Assembly (NCBI GenBank): GCA_013178225.1
Contig: JABLXE010000001.1
Coordinates: 62,001 to 126,000, forward strand
From: Methanotrichaceae archaeon
Lineage (GTDB): Archaea > Halobacteriota > Methanosarcinia > Methanotrichales > Methanotrichaceae
DNA length: 64,000 nucleotides
Direction: 5' to 3'
Shown here: positions 51,964 to 62,806 of the stretch, piece by piece
Position numbering within the stretch: position 1 is the stretch's first letter
Layout: the number at the start of each line of letters is the position of its first letter
Notes under the pieces: model-generated
Databases searched by the model: none
What the model was told of the DNA's origin: nothing
Seen by the model: the letters and a program-made list of their open reading frames with translations, nothing else
Program-made: the position numbers and the translations under genes

Positions 51964-53409
51964 CTAATACTGCCTGGCCATGTAGGTCCGGCCCCGGCCG
52001 ATCTTCCCGCAGACCGCGCAGGCCGCCTCGGGAAACATCTGGCCCTGCGGCTCGCCCAGCATGTTGGCCTCCACCTGATCCTCCAGCTGATGCCCGCACT
52101 CCACCGAGCCGCACCAGGGCACGATGGCCACGCCCTTCTTGGTCTGATCCTGAGCATCCTCCACGCTAGAGACCTCTTTGATCTGCCCCAGGGCGTACTT
52201 CTCAGCCCGCTGGTAGAGCGACGCCTGCAGGTCGTTTGCCTCGTTCGCAATGGCCTCCAGCAGGTTCTCCATGGACACGGCCTTCTTGACTCCATCCCTG
52301 CGGGCAAGAGTGACTACGCCCTTCTCCAGATCCCGCGGCCCGATCTCGAGGCGCAGGGGAACGCCCTTCATCTCCCACTTGTAGAACTTGGCCCCGGGCC
52401 GCTCGTCGCTTGCGTCCAGCTGCACTCGCACGCAGGCTCGCTGAAGCTTCTGTCTCAGCTCATCTGCTGCAGCCAGCACCTTCTGCTTGTCGCCCAGGAG
52501 GATGGGAATTATCACCACCTGCACCGGCGCCACCTCAAAGGGCAGGGCCAGACCTTTTTCGTCTCCGTGAACGGAGATCAAGGCCGCAATGCAGCGCTCC
52601 GAGATGCCGTAGCAGGTCTGGTTGACCAGCTTCTGCTCTCCGTCCTGGGCCTCGTAGGTGATCTGGTAGGTCTTGGCGAAGGTTGACCCCAGATGATGGG
52701 CCGTTCCCACCTGCAGCGTCCGGCCATCAGGCATTATTACATCGATGGCCGTGGTGTAATCGGCTCCAGGGAACTTGTCCCAGGAAGGCCTGCGGCTAAC
52801 CAGGAAGGGTATGGCCAGCCGGCGGTAAAACTCCGAGTACCGGCTGATGGCCACCTCCACCTGCTCCGCAGCCTGCTCCCAGGTCTCGTGCACGGTGTGA
52901 GCCTCCTTGAAGGAGGTGATCTCCCGCAGCCGGATCAGGGGCCGGGTGTGCTTGGTCTCGTAGCGGAAGGTGTTCACGATCTGATAAATGCGCAGCGGCA
53001 GGTCGGCATGAGAGCGAATCCACAGCTTGAACATGGGGTAGATGGCCGTCTCGCTGGTGGGCCGCAGCGCCAGCTTCACGTCCAGTGGCGATGTGCCCCC
53101 GCAGGTCACCCAGTAAACCTCTTCCTCAAAGCCCTTGATATGCTGGGCCTCTTTCATGAACTCGTTCTCGGGGATCATGAGCGGGAACATGGTCTCCTGA
53201 TGATCCACGTCCAGGAGCTGCCTGATTATGCCGTACACGTTCTTGCGAATGGCAAAGCCGAAGGGGAACCAGACGCACATGCCCTTCACAGGGTAACGGT
53301 TATCGATTATCTCCGCCATGGACAGTAGTTCGTGATACCATTCGCTGAAGTTCTCCTTGGAAGGGAGCTTGCTGATTTGGGTTTTGGAATCGGATTTGGA
53401 ATCGGTCAT
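51964..53409 (-). CDS. proS: Prolyl-tRNA synthetase, archaeal/eukaryal type
   Basis: A 481-residue class II synthetase. Motif 1 lies in the [18 protein letters not shown] area, motif 2 in [25 protein letters not shown], and motif 3 near [23 protein letters not shown]. An anticodon-binding domain and a C-terminal Zn-like domain with C..C ([10 protein letters not shown], then CAVCGKIG) follow, as in ProS type 3. It overlaps the SpoIIM-like gene by ATGA. Confidence 0.96.
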   Translation of the reverse strand: MTDSKSDSKTQISKLPSKENFSEWYHELLSMAEIIDNRYPVKGMCVWFPFGFAIRKNVYGIIRQLLDVDHQETMFPLMIPENEFMKEAQHIKGFEEEVYWVTCGGTSPLDVKLALRPTSETAIYPMFKLWIRSHADLPLRIYQIVNTFRYETKHTRPLIRLREITSFKEAHTVHETWEQAAEQVEVAISRYSEFYRRLAIPFLVSRRPSWDKFPGADYTTAIDVIMPDGRTLQVGTAHHLGSTFAKTYQITYEAQDGEQKLVNQTCYGISERCIAALISVHGDEKGLALPFEVAPVQVVIIPILLGDKQKVLAAADELRQKLQRACVRVQLDASDERPGAKFYKWEMKGVPLRLEIGPRDLEKGVVTLARRDGVKKAVSMENLLEAIANEANDLQASLYQRAEKYALGQIKEVSSVEDAQDQTKKGVAIVPWCGSVECGHQLEDQVEANMLGEPQGQMFPEAACAVCGKIGRGRTYMARQY

Positions 53410-53990
53410 GCTACCACCGATATAGCTAGAGGTGTGATATAGGCTTCAATGAACGCCGCCAGTAACAGCAGCGGTGCTGCCCACCAGATCAGAAAACGAA
53501 TTGCCTTTTCCGTCTCGCCTCTCAGGTCTGCGTTCTCCCTGGCCAGGCTTAAAGCCATCACATGCCCCAGCCGAAATCCAATGGCAATGGCGATTAAGAC
53601 TACCGGAAGCTCGATTATGCCGTGGGGAAAAATTCCGGCCAGCAGATAGAGCAGGCCTTCGCTCTGGATCACGTTATAGGCGACTATTCCCAGCAGAAGG
53701 CCGTTGCTCACCACCACCAGAATTGGGACTATTCCCAGGCCCAGGCCCAGCAGCACAGCCATGGCGCTGGCCAGCAGGTTCTTGGCGAAAATTATGACCA
53801 TTATAAGGATGGTGGGCTGGTCCATGATCCATTTGAGCATCTGCAAATCCTCCAGCATCATCGCTGCCACCTCAGAATCGGCCGAGGCCAAGATATAGCC
53901 TGCAACTCCCGTCGCTGCAAACAGCAAGACCGATAGACCGATGTAAATGCGAATCGACTTCAGATAGAGGACGTCATCCCGGAAAGACAA
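53406..53990 (-). CDS. SpoIIM/DUF95-type membrane protein
   Basis: A 194-residue protein with about five membrane helices. It shows the DUF95 pattern [36 protein letters not shown] and [22 protein letters not shown]. The start is TTG at 53990 with GGAG eight bases upstream. Function in archaea is unknown. It is coupled to proS, which looks incidental. Confidence 0.82.
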   Translation of the reverse strand: MSFRDDVLYLKSIRIYIGLSVLLFAATGVAGYILASADSEVAAMMLEDLQMLKWIMDQPTILIMVIIFAKNLLASAMAVLLGLGLGIVPILVVVSNGLLLGIVAYNVIQSEGLLYLLAGIFPHGIIELPVVLIAIAIGFRLGHVMALSLARENADLRGETEKAIRFLIWWAAPLLLLAAFIEAYITPLAISVVA

Positions 53991-54027
53991 TTGCGATTTC
54001 TCCGTTTCAACGAGAGAGCCCTGGCAT

Positions 54028-54897
54028 TTATATAAGCCTGGCGCGGTTGCGGGCCCATGTGAGGAGGATGTAAAACCCGTTCTCAGCCAGGATGCAAACC
54101 GCAGCCGGGATTCCGGCTTCAGGTCCGAAGAGGACCACCGAGACGGCTGCCGCCAGCCCCAAATTCTTGTAGGAGCCGAACAGCGTGTACGAGATCCTCT
54201 TCTCCGGGGATGACCCCGCAGCTCTGGCCAGGAGGTAAATGGCTGAACCTATGGCAAAGGTGCGCATAAATGCGATGGCTGCCAGCTCACCCGCATTCAC
54301 CAACAGATCTCCGCGGTTGAGCCCGACTACAGCGTAGGTCACGATGAAAAGCCCCAGGTTGATGGGCAGAACCGGATCGAGGTTCAGTCGCTTAAGGTAC
54401 AGAGAGGCGATTATGGGAAGGAGAATTAATATTGCTGAAGTCCTGGCCACGTACTCGATGCTCACATCGCCCCGTCCGGAGAAGAGATAGATCAGCCCCG
54501 GCATCAGAAACAGGGCCGCCCCGTAGCTCAGGGCTTCGCCGTACAGGGAGAGCCTGACATCCCCATTCAGGAGCCTGGTTAGGGGCAGAACCGCGACGGC
54601 AGGAGGAACCGCAGCCATCACCACCAGTCCCTGATGAAGAGACTCTTTTTCCACAACAGAGGCCAGCGCCAGGATCAGACCTGATAAAAGGACGTAGTTT
54701 ATGAAAAATCCCGTAAGGCCCCCTCTCAAGTCCCCCCTGACCCGGAGGTCTATCTCGGTGAGGGAGAAGGACATCATCAGCAGCAACGCCGGGGTGATGA
54801 GCACCTCGGCGAGGCTGGAGGGCGCGGGAAGTGTAAGCCCCATGGTGATTGCCAGCAGCAAAACCAGGCTTGAGTCTCTGAAGATCATAGCGGCCAT
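54028..54897 (-). CDS. BASS-type (bile acid:sodium symporter-like) transporter
   Basis: A 289-residue protein with eight or nine membrane helices. Features such as LLMMSFSLTEIDLR, AAVPPAVAVLPLTRLLNGD and TLFGSYKNLGLAAAVSVVLFG correspond to the two halves of the BASS fold. The substrate cannot be told. It starts ten bases after a LysE-type gene stop, so the two are likely one transcript. Confidence 0.75.
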   Translation of the reverse strand: MAAMIFRDSSLVLLLAITMGLTLPAPSSLAEVLITPALLLMMSFSLTEIDLRVRGDLRGGLTGFFINYVLLSGLILALASVVEKESLHQGLVVMAAVPPAVAVLPLTRLLNGDVRLSLYGEALSYGAALFLMPGLIYLFSGRGDVSIEYVARTSAILILLPIIASLYLKRLNLDPVLPINLGLFIVTYAVVGLNRGDLLVNAGELAAIAFMRTFAIGSAIYLLARAAGSSPEKRISYTLFGSYKNLGLAAAVSVVLFGPEAGIPAAVCILAENGFYILLTWARNRARLI

Positions 54898-54907
54898 GGC
54901 ACGTAAC

Positions 54908-55519
54908 TCAGGTGCCGGTCAGGTAGTACATCCCGAAGAGGATCAAGAAAAGGCCGCAGACGGTCATTATCCGCTGGTAGTTGGCCTCTGAAATGATGCT
55001 CTTTCCCCGGTAAAGCCCGGTCGACACCACGGTGTACCAGGCGAAATCTGCACCCCAGTGGCCGATCATGAACAGGCCTGCCATCATGAGCCCTCCGCGA
55101 AGGCCGTCTAAGAGCAGCGCGCTTCCAACAGACAGCCACCAGATCCAGAAATAAGGATTGGCAGCGCTGGTCAGGGCGCCGGCCAGATAGGGATTGCCGG
55201 ATAAGCCTTCTGCAGGTGCAGCCAGCCTGGCGCGGCTGCTGCCTTTTACGGTCAGCAGCCCGAAGATCACCAGTGCCAGGCCTCCGGCCACAGCTACGTA
55301 TCGAGAATACTGCTGCGCAGCGGCGGCCAGGCCCAGGGAGATGAGAGCAAAAACGAAGAGCTCGACCGCCGCGTGCCCGGCAGCGACCTTGGGGCCGGCG
55401 GTCCATCCGGACTTGAGGGTTGAATTGACCGCAGCCACCAGAGTGGGGCCGGGTGCCAGTGCTCCGGTCAGTCCGATAGCGAAGGCTGTCGCCAGTATCA
55501 CCAGCATCTCGTACATCAT
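54908..55519 (-). CDS. LysE/RhtB-type exporter
   Basis: A 203-residue membrane protein. The LysE signature is in FAIGLTGALAPGPTLVAAVNSTLKSGW with GHAAVELFVF next, and later SAANPYFWIWWLSVGSALL. Six helices are visible. Members export amino acids or related solutes; the specific substrate is unknown. Confidence 0.87.
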   Translation of the reverse strand: MMYEMLVILATAFAIGLTGALAPGPTLVAAVNSTLKSGWTAGPKVAAGHAAVELFVFALISLGLAAAAQQYSRYVAVAGGLALVIFGLLTVKGSSRARLAAPAEGLSGNPYLAGALTSAANPYFWIWWLSVGSALLLDGLRGGLMMAGLFMIGHWGADFAWYTVVSTGLYRGKSIISEANYQRIMTVCGLFLILFGMYYLTGT

Positions 55520-55585
55520 CGATAGATGAGAAAACCTTCAGGCAAAAAAAACCTCCGCAAAAACGTCCCAAAATAATGCCTGAAA

Positions 55586-55658
55586 TGGACAGGTCGGGAT
55601 TTGAACCCGAGGCCTCTACCATGCCAAGGTAGCGATCTTCCAGCTGATCTACCTGCCC
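55586..55658 (-). tRNA. tRNA-Ala (anticodon GGC)
   Basis: The minus strand has acceptor GGGCAGG pairing with CCTGTCC, discriminator A, D-arm GATCAGCTGGAAGATC, anticodon stem CTACC/GGTAG around the loop TTGGCAT and T-arm TCGGG-TTCAAAT-CCCGA. The anticodon is GGC. No CCA is encoded and no intron is seen. Confidence 0.95.
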
Positions 55659-55722
55659 TGCGGTAGCAAAGTACTGCACATGGCCCTCTTAAACGTGTCG
55701 GTCCGCGCGTCGGTCGGCGGCT

Positions 55723-56502
55723 TCATTTGATCCGCTTCATGCCGCCACGGAGAACGGACTGTGCGCTTCTGAGCAGACCATCGCAGCGATTCGGCCACAG
55801 ACACGTCCACCCCATCTCTTCGGGCTTCGGATAGTTGAGCAGCTTCTTGTGGTCCGGCGAGATATCGTAGTAGTAGTGGCCGTAGGCCACCAGAGCTGCA
55901 TAGGTGAAGAGCTTCTCCACCCGCCGGGCAGAGGTGTAGACCGTCTGCCGGGAGTCGAACTTTGACGCCGCTCCCGCCCGGAATAGCTTGCAGGAGAGGT
56001 CGTAGTCATCGAGGAGAGAGATGTCGCCGTGTCCGCCCGCCCTCCAGTAGCTATCCTTTCTGACCGCCATGTTGGAGCCTATGATATAGCAAAACCTGGA
56101 GAGCCCAAGAACGCGGTATAGGCTGCGCCAGCGCTCGATCAGCTCTGATTTTAGGTCCGTTTCGAGGTATATCACCGGCCCGGTGCTGGCGTCCCAGTCG
56201 CTGAGATTGGTGGATATACTCTGCAGCCACTGTGCACCCACCACGGTGTCCGCATCGGTGAAGGCCAATTTGTCTCCGCGAGCCTCTGCTGCTCCGTCTC
56301 TCCTGGCCCCGCCAATCCCCAGGCCCACCTGGGGTATCACCCGGTCAGCATACCTCTCGGCCAGGGGCACCGTGCCGTCCTTCGAGCCTCCGTCTACCAC
56401 TATTATTTCATAGCCTTCGCAGCATCCCTGTTGCGAAAGGGCCTGCAGACAGGCCTTCAGCTCTTTTTCCTCATTGAGCGCTGGCACTATGACTGAGATC
56501 AC
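55723..56502 (-). CDS. Family 2 glycosyltransferase
   Basis: About 259 residues. The GT-A start VISVIVPALNEEKELKACL is followed by VVDGGSKDGT, RRDGAAEARGDKLAFTDADT (DxD metal site) and a late DDYDLSCKL acceptor motif. GTG 56502 has GAGGT eight bases upstream and is preferred to the upstream ATG at 56550. It overlaps the end of the UbiA gene. It probably transfers a sugar to a lipid carrier; the acceptor is unknown. Confidence 0.85.
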   Translation of the reverse strand: MISVIVPALNEEKELKACLQALSQQGCCEGYEIIVVDGGSKDGTVPLAERYADRVIPQVGLGIGGARRDGAAEARGDKLAFTDADTVVGAQWLQSISTNLSDWDASTGPVIYLETDLKSELIERWRSLYRVLGLSRFCYIIGSNMAVRKDSYWRAGGHGDISLLDDYDLSCKLFRAGAASKFDSRQTVYTSARRVEKLFTYAALVAYGHYYYDISPDHKKLLNYPKPEEMGWTCLWPNRCDGLLRSAQSVLRGGMKRIK

Positions 56503-57256
56503 GAAACATACCTCTACAAGAGTAGGCCGGATAGGCCAGGAGATACACACCGACCGGAGCTGCCGCCCACACCGGCACCAATTCCTGCGCGGTCAATGCC
56601 AGAAGTATCACTAAAGACAAGGCGGCCGATGCTCCCAGCAGCACAAGACCTCTCTCCCGTCCAATAATGGTTGCGGTGGTCCTGGTGCTTGATATGTCCG
56701 TCTCGTAGTCCATCACCTGGTGGATGATCAATGCCTCGCATCCCAGCAGGAAGGGGATGGCAGATACGGCCAATATCTCTGGGCTGATCCGGCCTCCCGC
56801 CAGCGCAAATCCCGCCAGGAAAGGCAGCCCGCCGAACATCAGGCCGTGGGTGACAATGTCCAGGAACGGGCGCTCTTTGAGTCTTGGCCCTCCGGAGTAG
56901 GCTGCCACCAGCAGGAGGTTTGCGAACACCAGAACACTGCCCGCGGGGCTGACGAAGATCGATAGCATGGCTATTCCCGCGAGAATCAGCATCATCGCCT
57001 GAGCGCCGCTCCTGCTGACCCGTCCTGAAGCAAGAGGATTTTTATTGGCCTCCAGCTTTCCCTTATGCTTCCGGTCGATCTCCACATCATAATAATTATT
57101 GATCACAAAGGCGAAGCCTATCAGTGCGCAATAAACTATCCAGATGACCAGCAGCACCGGTGCTTCCGCTCCGGCCAGAACGGCTCCTGCCAGCGGCACG
57201 AACGGATAAAACCTGATCCAATCGCCGACCCGCAGCATGCGCAAATAGTCAATCAC
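56471..57256 (-). CDS. UbiA-family prenyltransferase
   Basis: A 261-residue membrane enzyme. The first Asp motif is NNYYDVEIDRKHKGK and the second YETDISSTRTTATIIGRERG. About eight helices are visible. UbiA members in archaea make ether lipids (digeranylgeranylglyceryl phosphate) or prenylate quinone-like rings. A Tes-like enzyme upstream and a glycosyltransferase downstream favour lipid chemistry, but the substrate is inferred. Confidence 0.87.
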   Translation of the reverse strand: MIDYLRMLRVGDWIRFYPFVPLAGAVLAGAEAPVLLVIWIVYCALIGFAFVINNYYDVEIDRKHKGKLEANKNPLASGRVSRSGAQAMMLILAGIAMLSIFVSPAGSVLVFANLLLVAAYSGGPRLKERPFLDIVTHGLMFGGLPFLAGFALAGGRISPEILAVSAIPFLLGCEALIIHQVMDYETDISSTRTTATIIGRERGLVLLGASAALSLVILLALTAQELVPVWAAAPVGVYLLAYPAYSCRGMFRDLSHSASAQ

Positions 57257-57371
57257 CCTAAAGCCCGACCCCCAAAGCCAGCCGTGTGATGGCAGCGAGG
57301 AAGGTATAATAAAGCTTTGGCTAATGCCCGGAGCTGTTCCACAAATCGATTCAGAAATTTAAAATGGTTGT

Positions 57372-58838
57372 TTATTTGGAGAATCGAGCCTCAACGTCCT
57401 TTCTGTGGACGTTGTTGTAGGAGCAGAAGGGGATGATGCGCCCGTCCGGAACTGCGTAGTGCACCCCGCACCGCTGCAACCGCTCCAGATCCATGTTGTA
57501 CGGGTCCTGGAAGTGCATGGCACCCAGGAAAAGCGTCCTGTTGTGGAACTCTCTCACCGAATCCATCGTACCACTCCTGAGCACCCTCAGGAGCATCTTG
57601 GTGACGCTCAGGTCGCCTGGCGCTCTGGATTCGTCCACGAACCTCGGGATCTCCTTGAGAATCATGCCCTTCATCTTGAGCTTGCTCAGGCTCGAGCCGT
57701 TGAAGGCCTCCACCTCGATCCTGACCTTCTCCATCAGGCCCTCCACGTCTATGAACCTGGTGATGGGGACCAAATGCCCGTTGTACTTGTAAACGTAGGT
57801 GGCCGCACCGCAGCAGGGATGAACGGCGAATGAGGGCTGAGGCGATCCTCGTTCTGCAGTAATGAGCTGAGAGATGGGAAACACGAAGGGAACGGGATAG
57901 AAGTCATCGCGGGTGATCTCGTTGTCCATCTGCTCTTCAAGAAGAATCATCAGGTCCGGGATGGTGATCCTTTTTTCGTCTCGTTCTTCCTGCTCGATTC
58001 TTCCTGCAAATGCGACCGGCTGAAAATTGATTCCCTTGACGATGTCCAGGTTCTGAGAGGCAAACCTGACTATACCCCCCGCCTGGTAGTCGTTCACGCC
58101 CTTGGCCATGGTTGGCACCAGCACCACGCTGGTCTGACCGGCACGTCTCATGTTGTCTAGAGCTTTGAGCTTGGTCGGGAAGAGATCCCTTCCCCTGACG
58201 ACCTTGTAAGGCTCGGCGGTGACTCCATCGAATTGAAGATAAACCGTGTTGAGGCCGCTTTTTTCCAGCCTTTTGCAGAAATTTAGGCTTTCGGCCATCC
58301 TGATGCCGTTTGTGGCGATCTGGATCTGAGAGAAGCCCAATCCCTTGGCAGCGGCGATGATCTCCGGCAGGTCTTCCCGCAGCGTGGGCTCGCCGCCCGA
58401 GAACTGAACGGCAGGACAGGGTACCGGCCGTTCGGCTCGCAGAGACCGCATCATCTCCCTGATCTGATCCATGGTGGGCTCATAGATGCGGCCTCCGGCA
58501 TCGGCAAAACATACCGGGCAGGCCATGTTGCAGCGGTTGGTCAGATCGATGTTTCCGAGCAGGGTGCCTGTGAGGTGGTTGCGACAAAGCCCGCAGTCAA
58601 GAGGACAGCCATTTAGTGCAGAACGGGAGTTGGTCAGCCCCTGGTCGTTGCACCAGTACCGGTTAAATTTTTTATATAGAGATGCGTCAGACCAGTAAAG
58701 CTCGCGAAAGTCTCCGTGCTCCTGGCATCTCTTTTGCATATAGATGCGGCCATCTTCTTGAACGATTTGTGCCGGCACTACCTTGAGGCAGATCGGACAC
58801 AAAGATGAAACTGTTTTTTCCAGGTTGGTAGGCGGCAT
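57372..58838 (-). CDS. Tes-like radical SAM protein (tetraether synthase / MJ0619 group)
   Basis: A 488-residue enzyme. An N-terminal rubredoxin-like Zn site (C14-x2-C17 and C38), an extra cluster motif GCPLDCGLC (Cys78, 82, 85), and the radical SAM motif C103-x3-C107-x2-C110 in NRCNMACPVC are in the order seen in tetraether lipid synthase. GGEPT follows for SAM. Tes couples two archaeol chains into GDGT. MJ0619-like proteins have also been proposed to methylate methanopterin, so the assignment is tentative. The neighbouring UbiA gene supports the lipid reading. Confidence 0.65.
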   Translation of the reverse strand: MPPTNLEKTVSSLCPICLKVVPAQIVQEDGRIYMQKRCQEHGDFRELYWSDASLYKKFNRYWCNDQGLTNSRSALNGCPLDCGLCRNHLTGTLLGNIDLTNRCNMACPVCFADAGGRIYEPTMDQIREMMRSLRAERPVPCPAVQFSGGEPTLREDLPEIIAAAKGLGFSQIQIATNGIRMAESLNFCKRLEKSGLNTVYLQFDGVTAEPYKVVRGRDLFPTKLKALDNMRRAGQTSVVLVPTMAKGVNDYQAGGIVRFASQNLDIVKGINFQPVAFAGRIEQEERDEKRITIPDLMILLEEQMDNEITRDDFYPVPFVFPISQLITAERGSPQPSFAVHPCCGAATYVYKYNGHLVPITRFIDVEGLMEKVRIEVEAFNGSSLSKLKMKGMILKEIPRFVDESRAPGDLSVTKMLLRVLRSGTMDSVREFHNRTLFLGAMHFQDPYNMDLERLQRCGVHYAVPDGRIIPFCSYNNVHRKDVEARFSK

Positions 58839-59182
58839 AATTAGTAATTAACATTCTTTTGGAAAACATATAAGGATTATGCCTCCAGTGGGTGGACAAA
58901 ATATGCCTGCATGAAGGAGACTATGCCCGAAGTCCATATATATTTGTCAAAAGCAACCAGGAGTAATTTAATTTATAGAATTGCTGAATATCAATTAAGT
59001 CATTATATTCGAATTTAGCGCTTTTTTCTTCCGGAAACAATATATCAAAAAGTTTCCGTTTATCTGCACAGATAGTTTTTAAATGCGCAGGAAAAAAGAA
59101 GGATACAGGCACGAACCTCCGGCCTCAGCCAAACTGCATCACAAATATTGCAGAGTTTCCTCCAGAAGCCCGTGAATGCATT
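58839..59182. other. AT-rich intergenic region, no gene seen
   Basis: The stretch has the promoter of the Tes-like gene at one end and the 3' flank of katG at the other. A 63-codon minus-strand frame (58921-59112) lacks an SD and has low-complexity AT-driven composition, so it is not called. Confidence 0.4.
58868..58875 (-). promoter_or_regulatory. TATA box of the Tes-like gene
   Basis: CTTATATG on the minus strand sits about 33 bases upstream of the ATG, so the message would have only a few leader bases. A leaderless start is likely. Confidence 0.45.
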
Positions 59183-61453
<2,271 letters not shown>

Positions 61454-61472
61454 CTCCTTCCTATCCTGCAGA

Positions 61473-62111
61473 TCAATCCGGTCTCTTTCGACCAATCATC
61501 AAAAATATGGAGAACCGCTCCATCTCACCGCTACTGTTGGGCTTCACCCTTTCAGTTGCGGTTATATTCCAGACATCACCAAATCCAGCTTTTGCGAAAT
61601 CCTCTTGCAGTGCAGCCCGATCAAATCCGAAATGAAACACGCCGGCATTGTCTTCATGAAATTTGCCGCCTTCAAGGTCCAGATCGGAGATGCACAGATG
61701 ACCGCCGGGGGCCATGACTTTGTAAAACTGGACTAAAAGGGGTTTTATCTCCTTTATGTGATGAAGGGTCATATTGCTCAGGACGAGATCGTAGCTGCCC
61801 GTCAGAAGATCGCCACGGTCCAGATCCACGAGCGCGGTGCTGACGTTTTTAAGCTTCAGATCGGCGATCTTGGCGTTAAATACGTCGAGCATCCCCTTCG
61901 AGATGTCGACTCCGGTAACAGAACGGACCCGCGGCTGCAGCCGGAGGGCCAGAAGCCCGGTGCCGCAGCCGAAGTCCATGACATCCATCTCGGGTGTCAG
62001 GGCGATCTGTTCTGATACCGCCTGGACGATATCATCCGCCATCTTGATCCGTTCAGGGTTTTCATCCCACGAGGCTGCATATTTGTCGAAGTCCCTTTTT
62101 TCGCTGCTCAT
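61473..62111 (-). CDS. Class I SAM-dependent methyltransferase
   Basis: A 212-residue protein. Motif I is VMDFGCGTGLLALRL, followed by VTGVDISKGML and YDLVLSNMTLHHI, giving a UbiE/Methyltransf_11-like fold. The substrate is unknown. It is a bacterial-looking sequence next to katG. Confidence 0.88.
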   Translation of the reverse strand: MSSEKRDFDKYAASWDENPERIKMADDIVQAVSEQIALTPEMDVMDFGCGTGLLALRLQPRVRSVTGVDISKGMLDVFNAKIADLKLKNVSTALVDLDRGDLLTGSYDLVLSNMTLHHIKEIKPLLVQFYKVMAPGGHLCISDLDLEGGKFHEDNAGVFHFGFDRAALQEDFAKAGFGDVWNITATERVKPNSSGEMERFSIFLMIGRKRPD

Positions 62112-62188
62112 GAGTTCACTCCGTGCACTTGGCTCCCAATCGATGATCGCTACATCTCGCTTGATTCTCGCGCTGCTTTCCCGGCAGC

Positions 62189-62638
62189 TCAGAGCCTGGA
62201 GGATGATCTCATCTTTTTGAGATATTCCTCTTTGGACAGACCCCGGATCTTCTTTAAGTTCTCTTTGACCTCGCGGCTGTGCTCACCCAACCACTCGAAC
62301 CTATCGCAGCCGTCCAGATCTTCGCAGGAGCTGCACAGCTCCAGCCCCCTTTCCCGAGCGCAGATTCTGATGGCGCAGTCGGGAGGGCCACCCCCGTTCC
62401 GGCATCCTTCACAGCGCGCGTACTTTTGCATCCATTTCAAGCCCCGATCCACAGAATCCCAGTCGATTTTCTCGCCCCCGGCAATTAAGGGAGCCCACAC
62501 GGGAATCTGGCAATCGGCAATGTATTTTCGGGTCTGATCGGCGCTCTTGGCCACTTCGCCGTTTCCCAGAGGACATGCGCCGCAGATGACGCCGCACGGA
62601 CCGACCTGATTCTCGATGCCAACCCAGGCCTCATTCAT
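62189..62638 (-). CDS. DUF3795-type Cys-rich protein
   Basis: A 149-residue protein with CGVICGACPLGNG near the start and later CEGCRNGGGPPDCAIRICARERGLELCSSCEDLDGCDRF, the cysteine spacing of the DUF3795 family. It probably binds metal. Function is unknown. It lies upstream of the methyltransferase on the same strand, about 80 bp away. Confidence 0.82.
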   Translation of the reverse strand: MNEAWVGIENQVGPCGVICGACPLGNGEVAKSADQTRKYIADCQIPVWAPLIAGGEKIDWDSVDRGLKWMQKYARCEGCRNGGGPPDCAIRICARERGLELCSSCEDLDGCDRFEWLGEHSREVKENLKKIRGLSKEEYLKKMRSSSRL

Positions 62639-62806
62639 GAAAGCAGCTAGTCGGTTCCAAAATATTTATGCATTCCTTCGGCCAACGGCGAGAAGTCCGG
62701 GAAGAGCAACCCGGCACAGGCCCCGAACCTCAAGCATTGGAATTTTAGTTTGCCGTTGAGCTTTCAAAAACTTAAAAGGAAGAGCCCGTCTGTCGCTTTT
62801 AGCCCT

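Noticed and set aside
58921-59112. 63-codon minus-strand frame in the AT-rich gap before katG
   Set aside because: No SD, no domain, and composition follows local AT bias.
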